Assembly: GCF_022230925.1 (NCBI RefSeq)
Contig: NZ_JAKKFH010000037.1
Location: 1 to 51,283, forward strand
Direction: 5' to 3'
Source: Micromonospora alfalfae
Lineage (GTDB): Bacteria > Actinomycetota > Actinomycetes > Mycobacteriales > Micromonosporaceae
Length of the DNA: 51,283 nt
A program made the translations under genes and the position numbers. This document shows, one piece after another, positions 8,024 through 16,093 of this stretch (its first letter is position 1; each line of letters begins with the position of its first letter). The notes under the pieces were generated by a model, which saw only the letters and a list, made by a program, of their open reading frames with translations, made no database searches and was not told where the DNA came from.

Positions 8024-8422
8024 TCATACGTCGGCTTCGAGAGCGAAGGTGTTGCCGTCCGGGTCCTGGAACCACGCGATACGTCCACCTCCGGCCCGCG
8101 CGGTGATCCCCTTGACGTCGTGCTCAAGCTGCTCGTAGCGAACGAACTCGACGCCGGACGAGGAGAGCTCCTCGACAATCTGGTCGATGTCGTCGACGTA
8201 CCACGTCGCCAGCGTCGCCGGGGTCTTCCCGGCAGTGACCGACTGGTACACGTTCAACGCCGGCCCGCCACCGGAGCCGTAGACGCGGCTGCCGTCGGCG
8301 ATGGTGGCGCTGGGGCCGGACCGCAACGCCCGCAGGCCCAGCGCGCCTTCGTAGAAGGCCACTGCCTTCTGAATGTCGGACACGGCGACCGAGGTTCTGA
8401 GGTGGTACGCGCTCAAGGGCAT
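8024..8422 (-). CDS. VOC-fold protein (glyoxalase-like)
   Basis: A 132-aa vicinal-oxygen-chelate domain. It has LRTSVAVSDIQKAVAFYEGALGL, then GGGPALNVYQSVTAGKTPAT and ATWYVDDIDQIVEEL, and ends GGRIAWFQDPDGNTFALEADV. The DPDGNTF strand is the family hallmark. Catalytic metal ligands are not obviously complete (the first beta strand reads LRTSVAV, without His), so a binding or resistance role is as likely as catalysis. ATG 8422 (MPLSAYHLRT) gives a full-length domain; the open frame continues upstream without family features. It is divergent from the gene starting near 8452. Confidence 0.85.
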   Translation of the reverse strand: MPLSAYHLRTSVAVSDIQKAVAFYEGALGLRALRSGPSATIADGSRVYGSGGGPALNVYQSVTAGKTPATLATWYVDDIDQIVEELSSSGVEFVRYEQLEHDVKGITARAGGGRIAWFQDPDGNTFALEADV

Positions 8423-8451
8423 GAACCACTCTGGCAGGTACCCCACGAATC

Positions 8452-9342
8452 GTGGCACCGAACCGACGACCTGTTCCGGTGCCCTTCGATCCGGGAAGTG
8501 ACCGTGACGACAGCCCCAGACCCTGCCCAGCAGATCGGCCGCTGGGCTGGTCCGTACTCGCCCACCGTCTGACCGACTTGATCCTCTGGGCTGTCCTCGG
8601 GCAGGCACCGACCTTCGCCAGAGGGCTACCCATCGCCCATCCCCGGCGGGGTCCAGTCGCGTCCGGGCCGACCCTGACCGTCGACGAGCAGCGTGCGTTC
8701 TTCGCTCACCTTCACGTGCTCGCCGATCGCACCGCGACCGGACGGCATCGGAACGTGCTGCTGCACCGGCAAGCATGCTTCCTTGCCGGCATGGACCCCA
8801 CCAGGGCAGCAGCAGGTTGGCTCACCCAGACCACCGCCCGAGCACGCCGCACGACCACTTTTCGCACCTGGTCACCGCTGTGGCCCGACGCCCGCTCCGT
8901 CGTCACGTCCCTCGCCAACCAGGGCGACCCCGAACCGCTACGAGACTTCATCGCTCGCGCACATCCCGACGACGCCTGCGAGCGAGCAGCCCTCAACTAC
9001 TCGGCCTACTGGGTGGGCGAGATCCCGTACCGCCACCGCGACGACTCCTTCATGCCCGAAACGCTCGCTGACTGGCACGGCTCAATCTTTTTTCGGCACC
9101 TGGTCCAGCGCCTCGAACCAGGGCATCCCTTCGTTGACCTCAACATCCACAACGCCTGGGCTCTGCTGGCCGCACGACGCGGTCTCGCTCTCGACAACCC
9201 CGCCGCGACTCGGGCGCTCCTCGACCGCAGTGTCCCGCTCCTGGACAGTGACCGGATCTCCGCGCAGTCGCGGCAGGAACTGACCCCCATCGTCTACAGC
9301 CTGCGGGCGGACGGACTCACCGGCACAGGGACGGGCAGATGA
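8452..9342 (+). CDS. Helical protein resembling the C-terminal part of actinomycete regulators, probably truncated
   Basis: A 296-aa frame whose first about 70 residues look non-coding. From about residue 75 (VDEQRAFFAHLHVLADRTATG) it becomes a coherent alpha-helical protein, with RAALNYSAYWVGEIPYRHRD, the stretch HGSIFFRHLVQRLEPGHPFVDLN, and LLDSDRISAQSRQELTPIVY near the end. I recall this pattern as the C-terminal region of XRE-type or TPR-like regulators in Streptomyces; here no HTH precedes it, so the N-terminal half is likely lost and the true start is unclear. Its TGA overlaps the ATG of the next, broken gene (ATGA at 9339), showing former translational coupling. Confidence 0.5.
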   Translation: MAPNRRPVPVPFDPGSDRDDSPRPCPADRPLGWSVLAHRLTDLILWAVLGQAPTFARGLPIAHPRRGPVASGPTLTVDEQRAFFAHLHVLADRTATGRHRNVLLHRQACFLAGMDPTRAAAGWLTQTTARARRTTTFRTWSPLWPDARSVVTSLANQGDPEPLRDFIARAHPDDACERAALNYSAYWVGEIPYRHRDDSFMPETLADWHGSIFFRHLVQRLEPGHPFVDLNIHNAWALLAARRGLALDNPAATRALLDRSVPLLDSDRISAQSRQELTPIVYSLRADGLTGTGTGR

Positions 9343-9567
9343 CCGACGATCACGACGCCGCCGGAGCGATGAACTTTATCTTCGAAGCCGGACAAGCTGG
9401 AATGCCTCATCCAAGCCGTCGAGTACCGCCACCAAGGCGTCGACAACGTGCAGAGCTGGATCGACAGCTCGCGATCCGCTCTGGAGACCGCCAGCCCCCA
9501 CCGCCTTGCCGACGCCGCTCTCACCGGGCAACCCCTGGCCTGGCTCACTCCCCGGCCGCAGGAGTAA
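9339..9567 (+). pseudogene. Small coupled gene broken by a 1-bp frameshift
   Basis: ATG 9339 overlaps the upstream TGA and opens MTDDHDAAGAMNFIFEA. After about 17 codons the sense frame moves: DKLECLIQAVEYRHQGVDNV then QSWIDSSRSALETA runs to TAA at 9565-9567. Removing one g from the run in gccggacaag (around 9389-9393) joins them as FEADKLECLIQAV, giving about 75 aa. The C-terminal frame has no start codon of its own. This is a genuine frameshift or a sequencing error. Function unknown. Confidence 0.55.
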
Positions 9568-9800
9568 GCGTCTCAACACTTCTCGTCCTATCGATCGCGA
9601 GCGCAGTCAGCCAAGCTGGACGAGACGTCCTGTGAACTGGGGCCTGGACGCGTCCTCGATTGTCATCGGTGGTCACCGCTGGTTCACCTCCGACGGCCTG
9701 GAGACGGCCTGATCTTTGATGACCCGCATGCATCTTGTCGGCAGGTGAGCCGAACGCGGGTGTGCAACGATGATCGGCATGTCGACTCCACGAAAGGGCA

Positions 9801-10154
9801 ATGCCGCGTAGGCGCCCCGCACAACTTCGTGCCGATTCCATCTACCGGCAACCGCTTGACGGGTCAACCTCCGTCATCCCCGGGCTCTCGGCCCGCGGAT
9901 TGAAAGCCATCGCCTACCTCGAACGCACCCGCCTCTGGAACCGGGCCGTGTCTGATGCACTGCGGACCTGGTCATGGTTCATGCGCCACCCCTGGCGCCG
10001 CCTGTGGGACCCGACTGCCGGCTGCGGGGTGATGGAGTGCTGTCCGGACCCGCCCAAGTTGCGATGGATCCTGGACGTCGCCGTTGCAGTCCTGCCGCCG
10101 GGGGACGCCCGAACCCTCCGCAAGCAGATCGCGGCCCTCGATGAGTTGTGGTGA
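9801..10154 (+). CDS. Hypothetical protein, likely N-terminally truncated; paralogue of the 7533 fragment
   Basis: A 117-aa frame. From residue about 30 it reads as a real protein: ARGLKAIAYLERTRLWNRAV, then SWFMRHPWRRLWDP and LPPGDARTLRKQIAALDELW. I recall a family of about 100-130-aa Streptomyces proteins with the same RTRxWxRAVxDALR, WDP and C-terminal LPPxxxxxLRxxxxxLDE pattern, function unknown, often near mobile genes. The first about 28 residues do not fit, so the start is probably lost or lies further in. No ribosome site is obvious. Part of it is repeated at 7533-7618. Confidence 0.45.
   Translation: MPRRRPAQLRADSIYRQPLDGSTSVIPGLSARGLKAIAYLERTRLWNRAVSDALRTWSWFMRHPWRRLWDPTAGCGVMECCPDPPKLRWILDVAVAVLPPGDARTLRKQIAALDELW
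9883..9968 (+). repeat. 86-bp direct repeat, copy B
   Basis: Ungapped partner of 7533-7618, differing at 9 of 86 positions by eye, in the same orientation and 2,350 bp away. It lies within the frame 9801-10154. Confidence 0.75.
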
Positions 10155-10449
10155 GCCGCCGCAACGGCATCTCGTCGGCTGCGGGCACCTCCGCCCGCCG
10201 TTCATGACTCCCGTCGGGGGATGCGGACTAAAACTGTCGGCCACTGCCAACTGATGGCGACCCGCATTGACGAGCAGGTGCTCGGCCTTGCCGGTTGACA
10301 GCCGGGATCGCGCTGCAACGACGCTCGCGCTACCTCCTTGCTGCCTCGCTGCCTAACGCCCCTCCTGCAAGTTCGCCGCAGCAGGTCCGTGTCGGGCATG
10401 GTTGCCAGCTCGGAGCAGCGTCCGTCTATGCAGTGGCGGGATCGTCAGC

Positions 10450-11460
10450 TCAGCCGGCCCCTCCGACAAGTTTCTGCGTCCGATGCAGGTACCTGTAGTC
10501 GGCGACGCCCCTACTGACGTCCCGCCGCAACCGGGTCGTTGCGACGTTGACCGCTCCGCCGGAGAGAGCCATCAGAGGTACGTTCAGGTCTGGTTGCGCG
10601 GCGGCTCCAAAGCCGGCAGTAAGGGCGACAAAAGCCGCGACCGGACGGGCCACCCAGCTCCACTTCGCGCTGCGTGCGGCGGCATTCAGTTCCGCCGTCG
10701 CTTCGCTCAGTTCTCGCTCCACCAGGCGATAGGCGTCCTGAGGGTGACGGTCAGCTTGCTTCAGCTTATGAAGGAGGTCGTCGATGGCAAGCATCAGTCT
10801 TTGTCGCTCGGCGTTGTATCTCGTCCTGAAGCGCACCAGATCACCGATCATCACATCGTCTCGTGGTACCGGCAGGAGCGGGCCCAAATTGACCTGCCAA
10901 CACGCCGTCACGTCGTAGCCGGAAGCCGGGTCCGTGCCAAGGAGGTGCGCCGCTTTGATGTCAGTGTGCGGGCGTAGCCCTTCGGGGCCGGTGCAGCCCG
11001 ACTGAGTGTTGATGCCGGCAGCGATACGCCCCGCGATGAGGCTGACGACGACGTTGAGCAGCGCCGGCGCGGCGACCAAACGCGAAGAGCTGCCAGGGTG
11101 CCTGTATACCAGCCTCCGCTGGAGCAGCTCCTTCACGACACTCTTGTGCAGCTTGTCCACATGGAGAGTGCTGAACTCACCATGCGGGGGTTCAGCTGGC
11201 GGAATCAGGGCATCGAGCGGCACTTGCTTCAGCGCATGATCGAGTTCCATCTCGATCTCGTGCAGCGTGAAGGGCCCGAACGCCTGGTGAGCCTCAAGCG
11301 GCCGGTAAAGGCCGGCGTCCTGGACCTCCTTCATCCGTGCGCTTAGCCGGTCCTCCCATCCTGGCGCTACGACCGTAGCGAGGTCGTCCCAATACAAGAT
11401 CGCTTGCTGGAGAACGGGCTCCGGCGCGTTTGCGAACGGGTAGTAGAGCATCCCAGCCAT
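10450..11460 (-). CDS. DUF6236 family protein
   Basis: A 336-aa cytosolic protein. The N-terminal LYYPFANAPEPVLQQAILYWDD (residues about 5-26) is the hallmark of DUF6236 proteins, whose function is unknown; many sit on mobile or accessory DNA. The middle (about 200-270) has heptad-rich charged helices that could form a coiled coil. The C-terminus has a hydrophobic stretch around 280-312 (VARPVAAFVALTAGFGAAA). ATG 11460 is chosen because GGAGG lies 5 nt upstream; the open frame's earlier GTG at 11472 overlaps that site. The gene is complete, unlike its neighbours. Confidence 0.75.
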   Translation of the reverse strand: MAGMLYYPFANAPEPVLQQAILYWDDLATVVAPGWEDRLSARMKEVQDAGLYRPLEAHQAFGPFTLHEIEMELDHALKQVPLDALIPPAEPPHGEFSTLHVDKLHKSVVKELLQRRLVYRHPGSSSRLVAAPALLNVVVSLIAGRIAAGINTQSGCTGPEGLRPHTDIKAAHLLGTDPASGYDVTACWQVNLGPLLPVPRDDVMIGDLVRFRTRYNAERQRLMLAIDDLLHKLKQADRHPQDAYRLVERELSEATAELNAAARSAKWSWVARPVAAFVALTAGFGAAAQPDLNVPLMALSGGAVNVATTRLRRDVSRGVADYRYLHRTQKLVGGAG

Positions 11461-12118
11461 GCCAACCTCCACCGGGAAGATCTCGCGGCGATTGATGTCA
11501 AGGAATCTAGCGTCTGCTGCATAGGGTTGGTTCAGCGCCCGCCGGCGAGTACAAGAGCATGACGGGCCTGCAGCGGTCGCCCGGCGAGTAGCAGCTTGTC
11601 CTTCGAGTGCGTTTGCTGAGTTGAAGAACTGCGAGGTGTGGCGGGATCGCCAATCACTAATGTGGAGTCAGGGCGGGTTGACGGTCGGTACCCGGTGCTC
11701 CTCTGGCGCTTGTCGAGCACGAGCGTGGCCTTCCTGCCGGATCGCTAGACTCGACCTCTGAGATGCGAGCGGCCTTCCTGCCGCTGATGCGGGTCACGCC
11801 CCGCCGGCTCTCGATCGCACCGGTCCCAGCGCCAGTTCTCCGAATCCGCTGAGTGGCCCAGCACGGCTTGACTGCCGTCCACGATGGCCCCGGTTCGCCC
11901 ACCTACACGGGTGGGGGCAGCCTTCGGCCACAGGTCCGATGCCGGCTTCCCACGCTCCACACCCGTGCTTGCCCCCGTCACCGCGTCCACGAGCGCGAGA
12001 GGACACGACCGTCGGGGGACGTGGCACCAACACGAATCCGCCCTCCGGCGTCAGCCGCCCTGCCTGCGGTGCCAGGAGACCAGACGAACACCACCAGCGG
12101 ACCAACGTCCACGGCTGA
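11461..12118. other. About 660 bp without an intact gene, probably eroded mobile DNA
   Basis: Several frames are open on both strands but none shows a recognisable family or a supported start. Just upstream of the integrase remnant, pieces of plus-strand frames may be decayed integrase sequence (for example SAALPAVPGDQ near 12050), but this is too weak to call. Confidence 0.4.
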
Positions 12119-12457
12119 TGGTGCTTGTTTCCGGTCTGCTGCCACCCCACAGGAGAAGCCCGTGTCCACCCCGCCCACCCTGCACCGGCCCGGCGCCGCC
12201 GTCGATCGGAACGCCCAAGCCCTGCACCGTGCGGCCATGCCGGAAATCTCCGGCTGGCCGACGTCAGGCCGATCATCGTCCACGACGCCCGCCGAACCTG
12301 CGCAACGCTGCTCGCTGACCTCGACGTCCGCCCCAGAGTCGCCACGCAGGTGCTCAGGCACGCCCGCTTCTCCGCGACGATGGAGATCTGCACGCAGGTA
12401 TCGACGAAGGCGACCAGAGGCGCACTCAAACGCCTTGGCGACTCACTCGGGCGCTGA
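12119..12457 (+). pseudogene. Tyrosine recombinase (AICE-type integrase) C-terminal remnant
   Basis: From about 12260 the plus frame reads VHDARRTCATLLADLDVRPR, then QVLRHARFSATMEICTQVS and KATRGALKRLGDSLGR, ending at 12457. This is the C-terminal catalytic part of the integrases of actinomycete integrative elements. The HxxR box (HDAR) and the downstream His (LRHA) are present. The nucleophilic Tyr, normally in MEIYT, is Cys (MEICT), so the enzyme would be dead even if made. Upstream pieces of the same protein appear in other frames (GACFRSAATPQEK and ALHRAAMPEIS at about 12120-12250), showing frameshifts. The end lies 75 bp from the tRNA 3' end, the classic int-att arrangement. Confidence 0.8.
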
Positions 12458-12532
12458 CGGAGGTGCTGTACAACAGCAGAAAGGCCACCTCCCGAACTCG
12501 GAAAGCGGCCTCTGACTTGCGAGAACTGAGAG

Positions 12533-12604
12533 TGGGCGATGCTGGTATCGAACCAGCGACCTCTTCGGTGTGAACGAAGCGCTCTCCCACTGAGCTAATC
12601 GCCC
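12533..12604 (-). tRNA. tRNA-Val (anticodon CAC)
   Basis: The minus strand folds as a complete 72-nt cloverleaf. The acceptor arm is GGGCGAT/ATCGCCC with discriminator A, the D-arm is around AGCTCAGTGGGAGAGC, the anticodon stem CTTCG/CGAAG encloses loop TTCACAC (anticodon CAC), and the T-arm is GCTGG-TTCGATA-CCAGC. No CCA is encoded. The 3' end faces the integrase remnant, so it is the likely attachment site of the decayed element. Confidence 0.97.
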
Positions 12605-12654
12605 TCAGCGCCACTGACTCTACCCGATCGTGGAACCGGACCGGAAATCCGGGG

Positions 12655-13293
12655 TCAGTGCGTCGCGAGGTAGTGCATCGCCTCGGCCACCACGTCGATG
12701 CCGAGGCTGTACTTGAGGGACAGCCAGACCACCGTGGCCACGAAGACCAGGCCGACGGAGCCGAGCACGATTCGCACCAGCAGCGATTGTCTCGTAACCC
12801 AGCGTGTCCATCCGTGGACGTGGCGGCGGGTGAAGCCGAGCAGCCGGCGCGCCCAGTGGTATTCGACTGCCCAGATGCCCAGGCCGGCGATCACCAGCAG
12901 CCAGCCGGGCCCGGGGAGCGGGATGAGGGCGATGCCGATGGTGACCACAAGCGCCCCGGCGATCGCAATGAAGATCTTGAGTGCGATCCGGCCGGTGGGG
13001 TTGGCGCGGATCAGGTCGAGGGTCAGCGAGATCCGCTCGCGCCAGCGGGGGCGTCTCGGCCGCTCCTGCACGGCGACTCCACCGGCACCGGTGCCGCCGC
13101 CACGACCACCGGCGGTGTCGCCACCACGACCGGCGCCATCACCGCCGGGACGACCGGCGTCGGACGCCGGCCGACCGGCCCGTTCGGGCTGCTCCATCGG
13201 CACTCCGTACCCCCGCTTTTCGGCTGCTCGGACCCCGACTTTCGGCGGGCCGGGCGCCGCCGCCGGATCCACTGAGGATTGCTTCGTCACCAT
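12655..13293 (-). CDS. TIGR02611/PGPGW family integral membrane protein
   Basis: A 212-aa protein with a long Gly/Pro/Arg-rich cytosolic N-terminal region (1-85) and a membrane domain. The signature IPLPGPGWLLVIAGLGIWAV (about 122-141) identifies the actinobacterial PGPGW/TIGR02611 family, function unknown. Membrane helices are predicted at about 103-121, 126-143 and 175-196. ATG 13293 has a GGGGTGA ribosome site; an internal ATG at 13197 would remove half of the disordered region. The disordered part is encoded by a tract rich in ccaccg repeats. It is the first intact core-type gene beyond the tRNA. Confidence 0.85.
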   Translation of the reverse strand: MVTKQSSVDPAAAPGPPKVGVRAAEKRGYGVPMEQPERAGRPASDAGRPGGDGAGRGGDTAGGRGGGTGAGGVAVQERPRRPRWRERISLTLDLIRANPTGRIALKIFIAIAGALVVTIGIALIPLPGPGWLLVIAGLGIWAVEYHWARRLLGFTRRHVHGWTRWVTRQSLLVRIVLGSVGLVFVATVVWLSLKYSLGIDVVAEAMHYLATH

Positions 13294-13566
13294 TTCACCC
13301 CCCAGTGTCGCTCGGGCCCGTCACTGCAACGGCCGACTGGACGTTACCGGAGTAAGTCGACGACTGAGCCACCCGATACCGGGCGGGATCACGCACTGGG
13401 CAGAACCGGAAATCCTACATGAATGCTCACATTCACGCGGCCTTTCCGTCCCCCTTCCCACCACTGGGTGAAGTCAGCGTATGGCGGAGCGTAGCCAGGA
13501 GTAGCACCTGAGTATGGGAAAAGCGGGACACGCGCGTTCCGCAGCGGTGCCGGGGGGAGAACGTCC

Positions 13567-13998
13567 ATGAGTGTCATCCGACCGACGACCGTAGAGGTCG
13601 AGACGTCGCTAAGGCTCGTCGCACCTGACGCCACCGCCTTGCCGGTGCGTGCCAGTCTGCGTTACGACCCTGCTGACCCGTATGCGGTCCATGTCCTGTT
13701 CCATGCCGAATCGGCAGGGGGCGAGGCGGTGAGTTGGTCGTTCGCTCGCGAACTTCTGGTCACCGGCCTGGACGAACCGGCCGGCATCGGGGATGTGCGG
13801 GTCTGGCCCTGGGCCACACCGCGCGGCGACTTCGTCGCGCTGGCCCTCTCGTCACCGGACGGCAACGCCCTCTTCGAGGTGCCGCGCAGCGTCCTGGTGC
13901 GTTTCCTTCGACGGACCTACGTCGTCGTCCCGCGCGGCCGTGAGGCCGAGCACCTGGACGTCGACACGGCGGTGAACCGGCTGCTCGCCGGTCGCTGA
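13567..13998 (+). CDS. ssgB: SsgB-type SsgA-like sporulation/cell-division protein
   Basis: A 143-aa member of the SsgA-like proteins, found only in morphologically complex actinomycetes. SsgB positions FtsZ rings at sporulation septa together with SsgA. Family motifs are present: LPVRASLRYDPADPYAVHVLF (about 25-45), VSWSFARELLVTGL (about 55-68), GIGDVRVWPW (about 73-82) and LSSPDGNALFEVP (about 94-106). The length is normal. Non-sporangiate Micromonosporaceae usually have this SsgB-like member as their basal SALP, which is why the symbol is given, though orthology cannot be proved here. It stands alone with 270 bp of upstream DNA and a strong terminator after it. Confidence 0.88.
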   Translation: MSVIRPTTVEVETSLRLVAPDATALPVRASLRYDPADPYAVHVLFHAESAGGEAVSWSFARELLVTGLDEPAGIGDVRVWPWATPRGDFVALALSSPDGNALFEVPRSVLVRFLRRTYVVVPRGREAEHLDVDTAVNRLLAGR

Positions 13999-14025
13999 CC
14001 GCCCGAACGGGCAACACCGGCCACA

Positions 14026-14064
14026 CCGGGGCCGCGCGGATCTGCCGAGTCCGCGCGGCCCCGG
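14026..14064 (+). terminator. Strong hairpin terminator after ssgB
   Basis: A perfect 15-bp stem (ccggggccgcgcgga and its complement) with a 9-nt loop, 28 bp after the ssgB stop. It also faces the 3' end of the convergent SDR gene. Confidence 0.8.
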
Positions 14065-14114
14065 CACACACACCCAGGGGTACGCGGACAGTGCGCCCCC
14101 GGGTCGGCCGGTGC

Positions 14115-14897
14115 TCAGCCGTGCGTGGTGATGCCGCCGTCGACGGGAATGACCGCCCCGGTGAGGTATGAGCCGGCGCGCGACGAGAGGTAGATGGCGG
14201 TGCCGGCCATGTCCTCGGGGCGCCCGATGCGGCCCAGCGGCACCTGCTGTTCGATGGCGGCCCGGCTCGCCGGGTCGTCGAGCGCGAACGCCATCATCTT
14301 GCTCTCGAACGGGCCGGGCGCGATCGCGTTGACGGTGATCTGCTCACCGGCGAGTTGGTGGGCGAGGCTGCGGGTGAGCATGTGCACGGCCGCCTTGGTG
14401 GCCGAGTACGCGTACACCTCCATCATCGGCACCCGGATGCCGTCGATGGACCCGATGTTGATCACGCGGGCCGGGTCGTCGGCGCTGGCGGCGGCGCGTA
14501 GCGCCGGCAGCAGCGCGGTGGTGAGCCGGAAGACGGCCTTGACGTTGACCGCCCAGAGCTTGTCGAACGCGGCCTCGGGGTAGTCCTTCAACGGTGCGCC
14601 CCAGGTCGCGCCGGCGTTGTTGACCAGCACGTCGAGGCGGCCGAAGCGCTCGCGCACGGCGGCGGCCAGCGTCTCGGCGCCAGCGTCGTCGCTGAGGTCG
14701 GCGGGGATGGCCTCGCAGCGGCCCTCGGCGGACAGGGTGGTGGCCACGGCCTCACAGACATCCGCCTTGCGGGACGAGATGATCACGTGTGCGCCGGCCC
14801 TGACGAAGCCCTGGGCGATCATCAGCCCGATCCCCCGCGAGCCACCGGTGACCAGGACCGTCTTACCTTCGACCGAGAACAGCTGCGTCATGCCCAT
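14115..14897 (-). CDS. SDR family NAD(P)-dependent oxidoreductase
   Basis: A 260-aa classical short-chain dehydrogenase/reductase. Cofactor motif TGGSRGIG (about 17-24), NNAG (about 93-96) and the catalytic Ser150-Tyr164-Lys168 set (GSIDG, YSATK) are all present. PADL after beta-4 and the C-terminal TGAVIPVDGG complete the fold. The basic SSRK after beta-2 suggests NADPH. The sequence resembles RhlG-like ketoacyl reductases and the alcohol dehydrogenases of actinomycetes; substrate cannot be assigned. ATG 14897 and ATG 14891 are both possible starts. It is divergent from the AraC-type gene, which may regulate it. Confidence 0.9.
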   Translation of the reverse strand: MGMTQLFSVEGKTVLVTGGSRGIGLMIAQGFVRAGAHVIISSRKADVCEAVATTLSAEGRCEAIPADLSDDAGAETLAAAVRERFGRLDVLVNNAGATWGAPLKDYPEAAFDKLWAVNVKAVFRLTTALLPALRAAASADDPARVINIGSIDGIRVPMMEVYAYSATKAAVHMLTRSLAHQLAGEQITVNAIAPGPFESKMMAFALDDPASRAAIEQQVPLGRIGRPEDMAGTAIYLSSRAGSYLTGAVIPVDGGITTHG

Positions 14898-15093
14898 CCC
14901 ATCGCGAGTCGGCGGGTGCCGCCGGCCGGTCGGGTGACCGGCGGATACCGGGTGGACCGCGGACCGATGGCGCTACCGCCGGGTAACGTAGCCCGGCCGC
15001 CGGGACCGGGACAAGCCCGCAGCTTGCCGCGGATTCCGCTGCGAACGCCGATCGGGATGCGGTGACCTGCGGTTCGGGCTACCGTCGCAGGCG

Positions 15094-16086
15094 ATGGTCT
15101 CCACCGATCCCTCCCCCGCGCCATCGATCGGAACGGCGTCTCCCGTCACCGACGAGATAGCCACGTTCGCGCTGGCCGATCTTGCCGGTGCCCCGGGCTG
15201 GCGTCGGCCGGTGATCGTCGAGCGGGAGCTGTTGATTCTCACCACGCGTGGGCACGGCGACGCGGAACTCGACTTTCACCTGCTGCCCTGCCGTCCCGGC
15301 ACGCTGCTGCGGGTCCGCCCCGGTCAGGTGCTGCGCTGCGCCGGCCCGCAGTTCGACGCCACAGTGGTCGCCTGGGATCCCGAGGCGCTGCACGGCTTCG
15401 ACGTCGACCTGACCACCACCGCGACCTGGCGGCAGTTGGCCGGTGAGGACGAGGACGCGGTGATCAGCGAGGTGAGCCAGTTGGCGGTGGACTGTCGCCG
15501 GCACCCCGACGGCCCCACCGCCCGCGCGCTGCTCCGGCATCAACTGGCAGTGCTGCTGTTGCGGCTGGCCGTGGCCCACGACGACCGGCCGCCGTCCCGA
15601 CCCGAGGACGAGACGTTCCACCGGTTCCGCAGCGAGGTGGAGCACGGCTACTCGCACACCCGGCGGGTGGACGACTACGCGGCCGAACTCGGCTGCTCGG
15701 TGCGGACCCTGACCCGGGCCTGCCTGGCCGTCACCGGCCGCAGCGCCAAACAGGTGATCGACGAGCGGGTCGCGTTGCAGGCCGGCCGGTTGCTGGCCGC
15801 GACGGATCAGCCGATCGCCCAGATCGGCAGGCGGCTCGGCTTCTCCGAGCCCACGAACTTCGGCCGCTTCTTCACCCGCGAGGTCGGGGTCAGCCCCGGC
15901 GCGTTCCGGGCCGGCCGGGATCAGGCGGTGGCCGGCCGGGTGGTCCGACCTCGACCGCCGGCCGACTCGACGGGCGTCAACGGCGGCTGGTTCCGCCCCG
16001 GCACCCCCGGCGAACCCGCCAACGGCGGGCACGCCACGAGACCCGGGTCGCCCGCCGGAGGGCCGGGCGGCACCGGGCGGGCATGA
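15094..16086 (+). CDS. AraC family transcriptional regulator
   Basis: A 330-aa regulator. The N-terminal half resembles an AraC-type cupin sensor (DFHLLPCRPGTLLRVRPGQV, about 60-79). The C-terminal double HTH spans about 190-285, with VDDYAAELGCSVRTLTRACL as the first helix-turn-helix and IAQIGRRLGFSEPTNFGRFF as the conserved second motif. The last about 40 residues are Gly/Pro/Arg-rich and probably disordered. It is transcribed away from the SDR gene (196-bp shared region) and only 7 bp before the Rrf2 gene, so both regulators may be cotranscribed. Ligand unknown. Confidence 0.88.
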   Translation: MVSTDPSPAPSIGTASPVTDEIATFALADLAGAPGWRRPVIVERELLILTTRGHGDAELDFHLLPCRPGTLLRVRPGQVLRCAGPQFDATVVAWDPEALHGFDVDLTTTATWRQLAGEDEDAVISEVSQLAVDCRRHPDGPTARALLRHQLAVLLLRLAVAHDDRPPSRPEDETFHRFRSEVEHGYSHTRRVDDYAAELGCSVRTLTRACLAVTGRSAKQVIDERVALQAGRLLAATDQPIAQIGRRLGFSEPTNFGRFFTREVGVSPGAFRAGRDQAVAGRVVRPRPPADSTGVNGGWFRPGTPGEPANGGHATRPGSPAGGPGGTGRA

Positions 16087-16093
16087 TGGCAGG

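Noticed and set aside
12426..12614. A 62-aa frame containing AISSVGERFVHTEEVAGSIPAS
   Set aside because: This is the usual chance translation across a tRNA gene; the tRNA-Val fold explains the sequence.
13294..13566. tgaatg-ctca-cattca inverted repeat near 13420 and a gggacac motif near 13526 as developmental regulator sites before ssgB
   Set aside because: Short and common motifs; position relative to a promoter cannot be judged from sequence alone.
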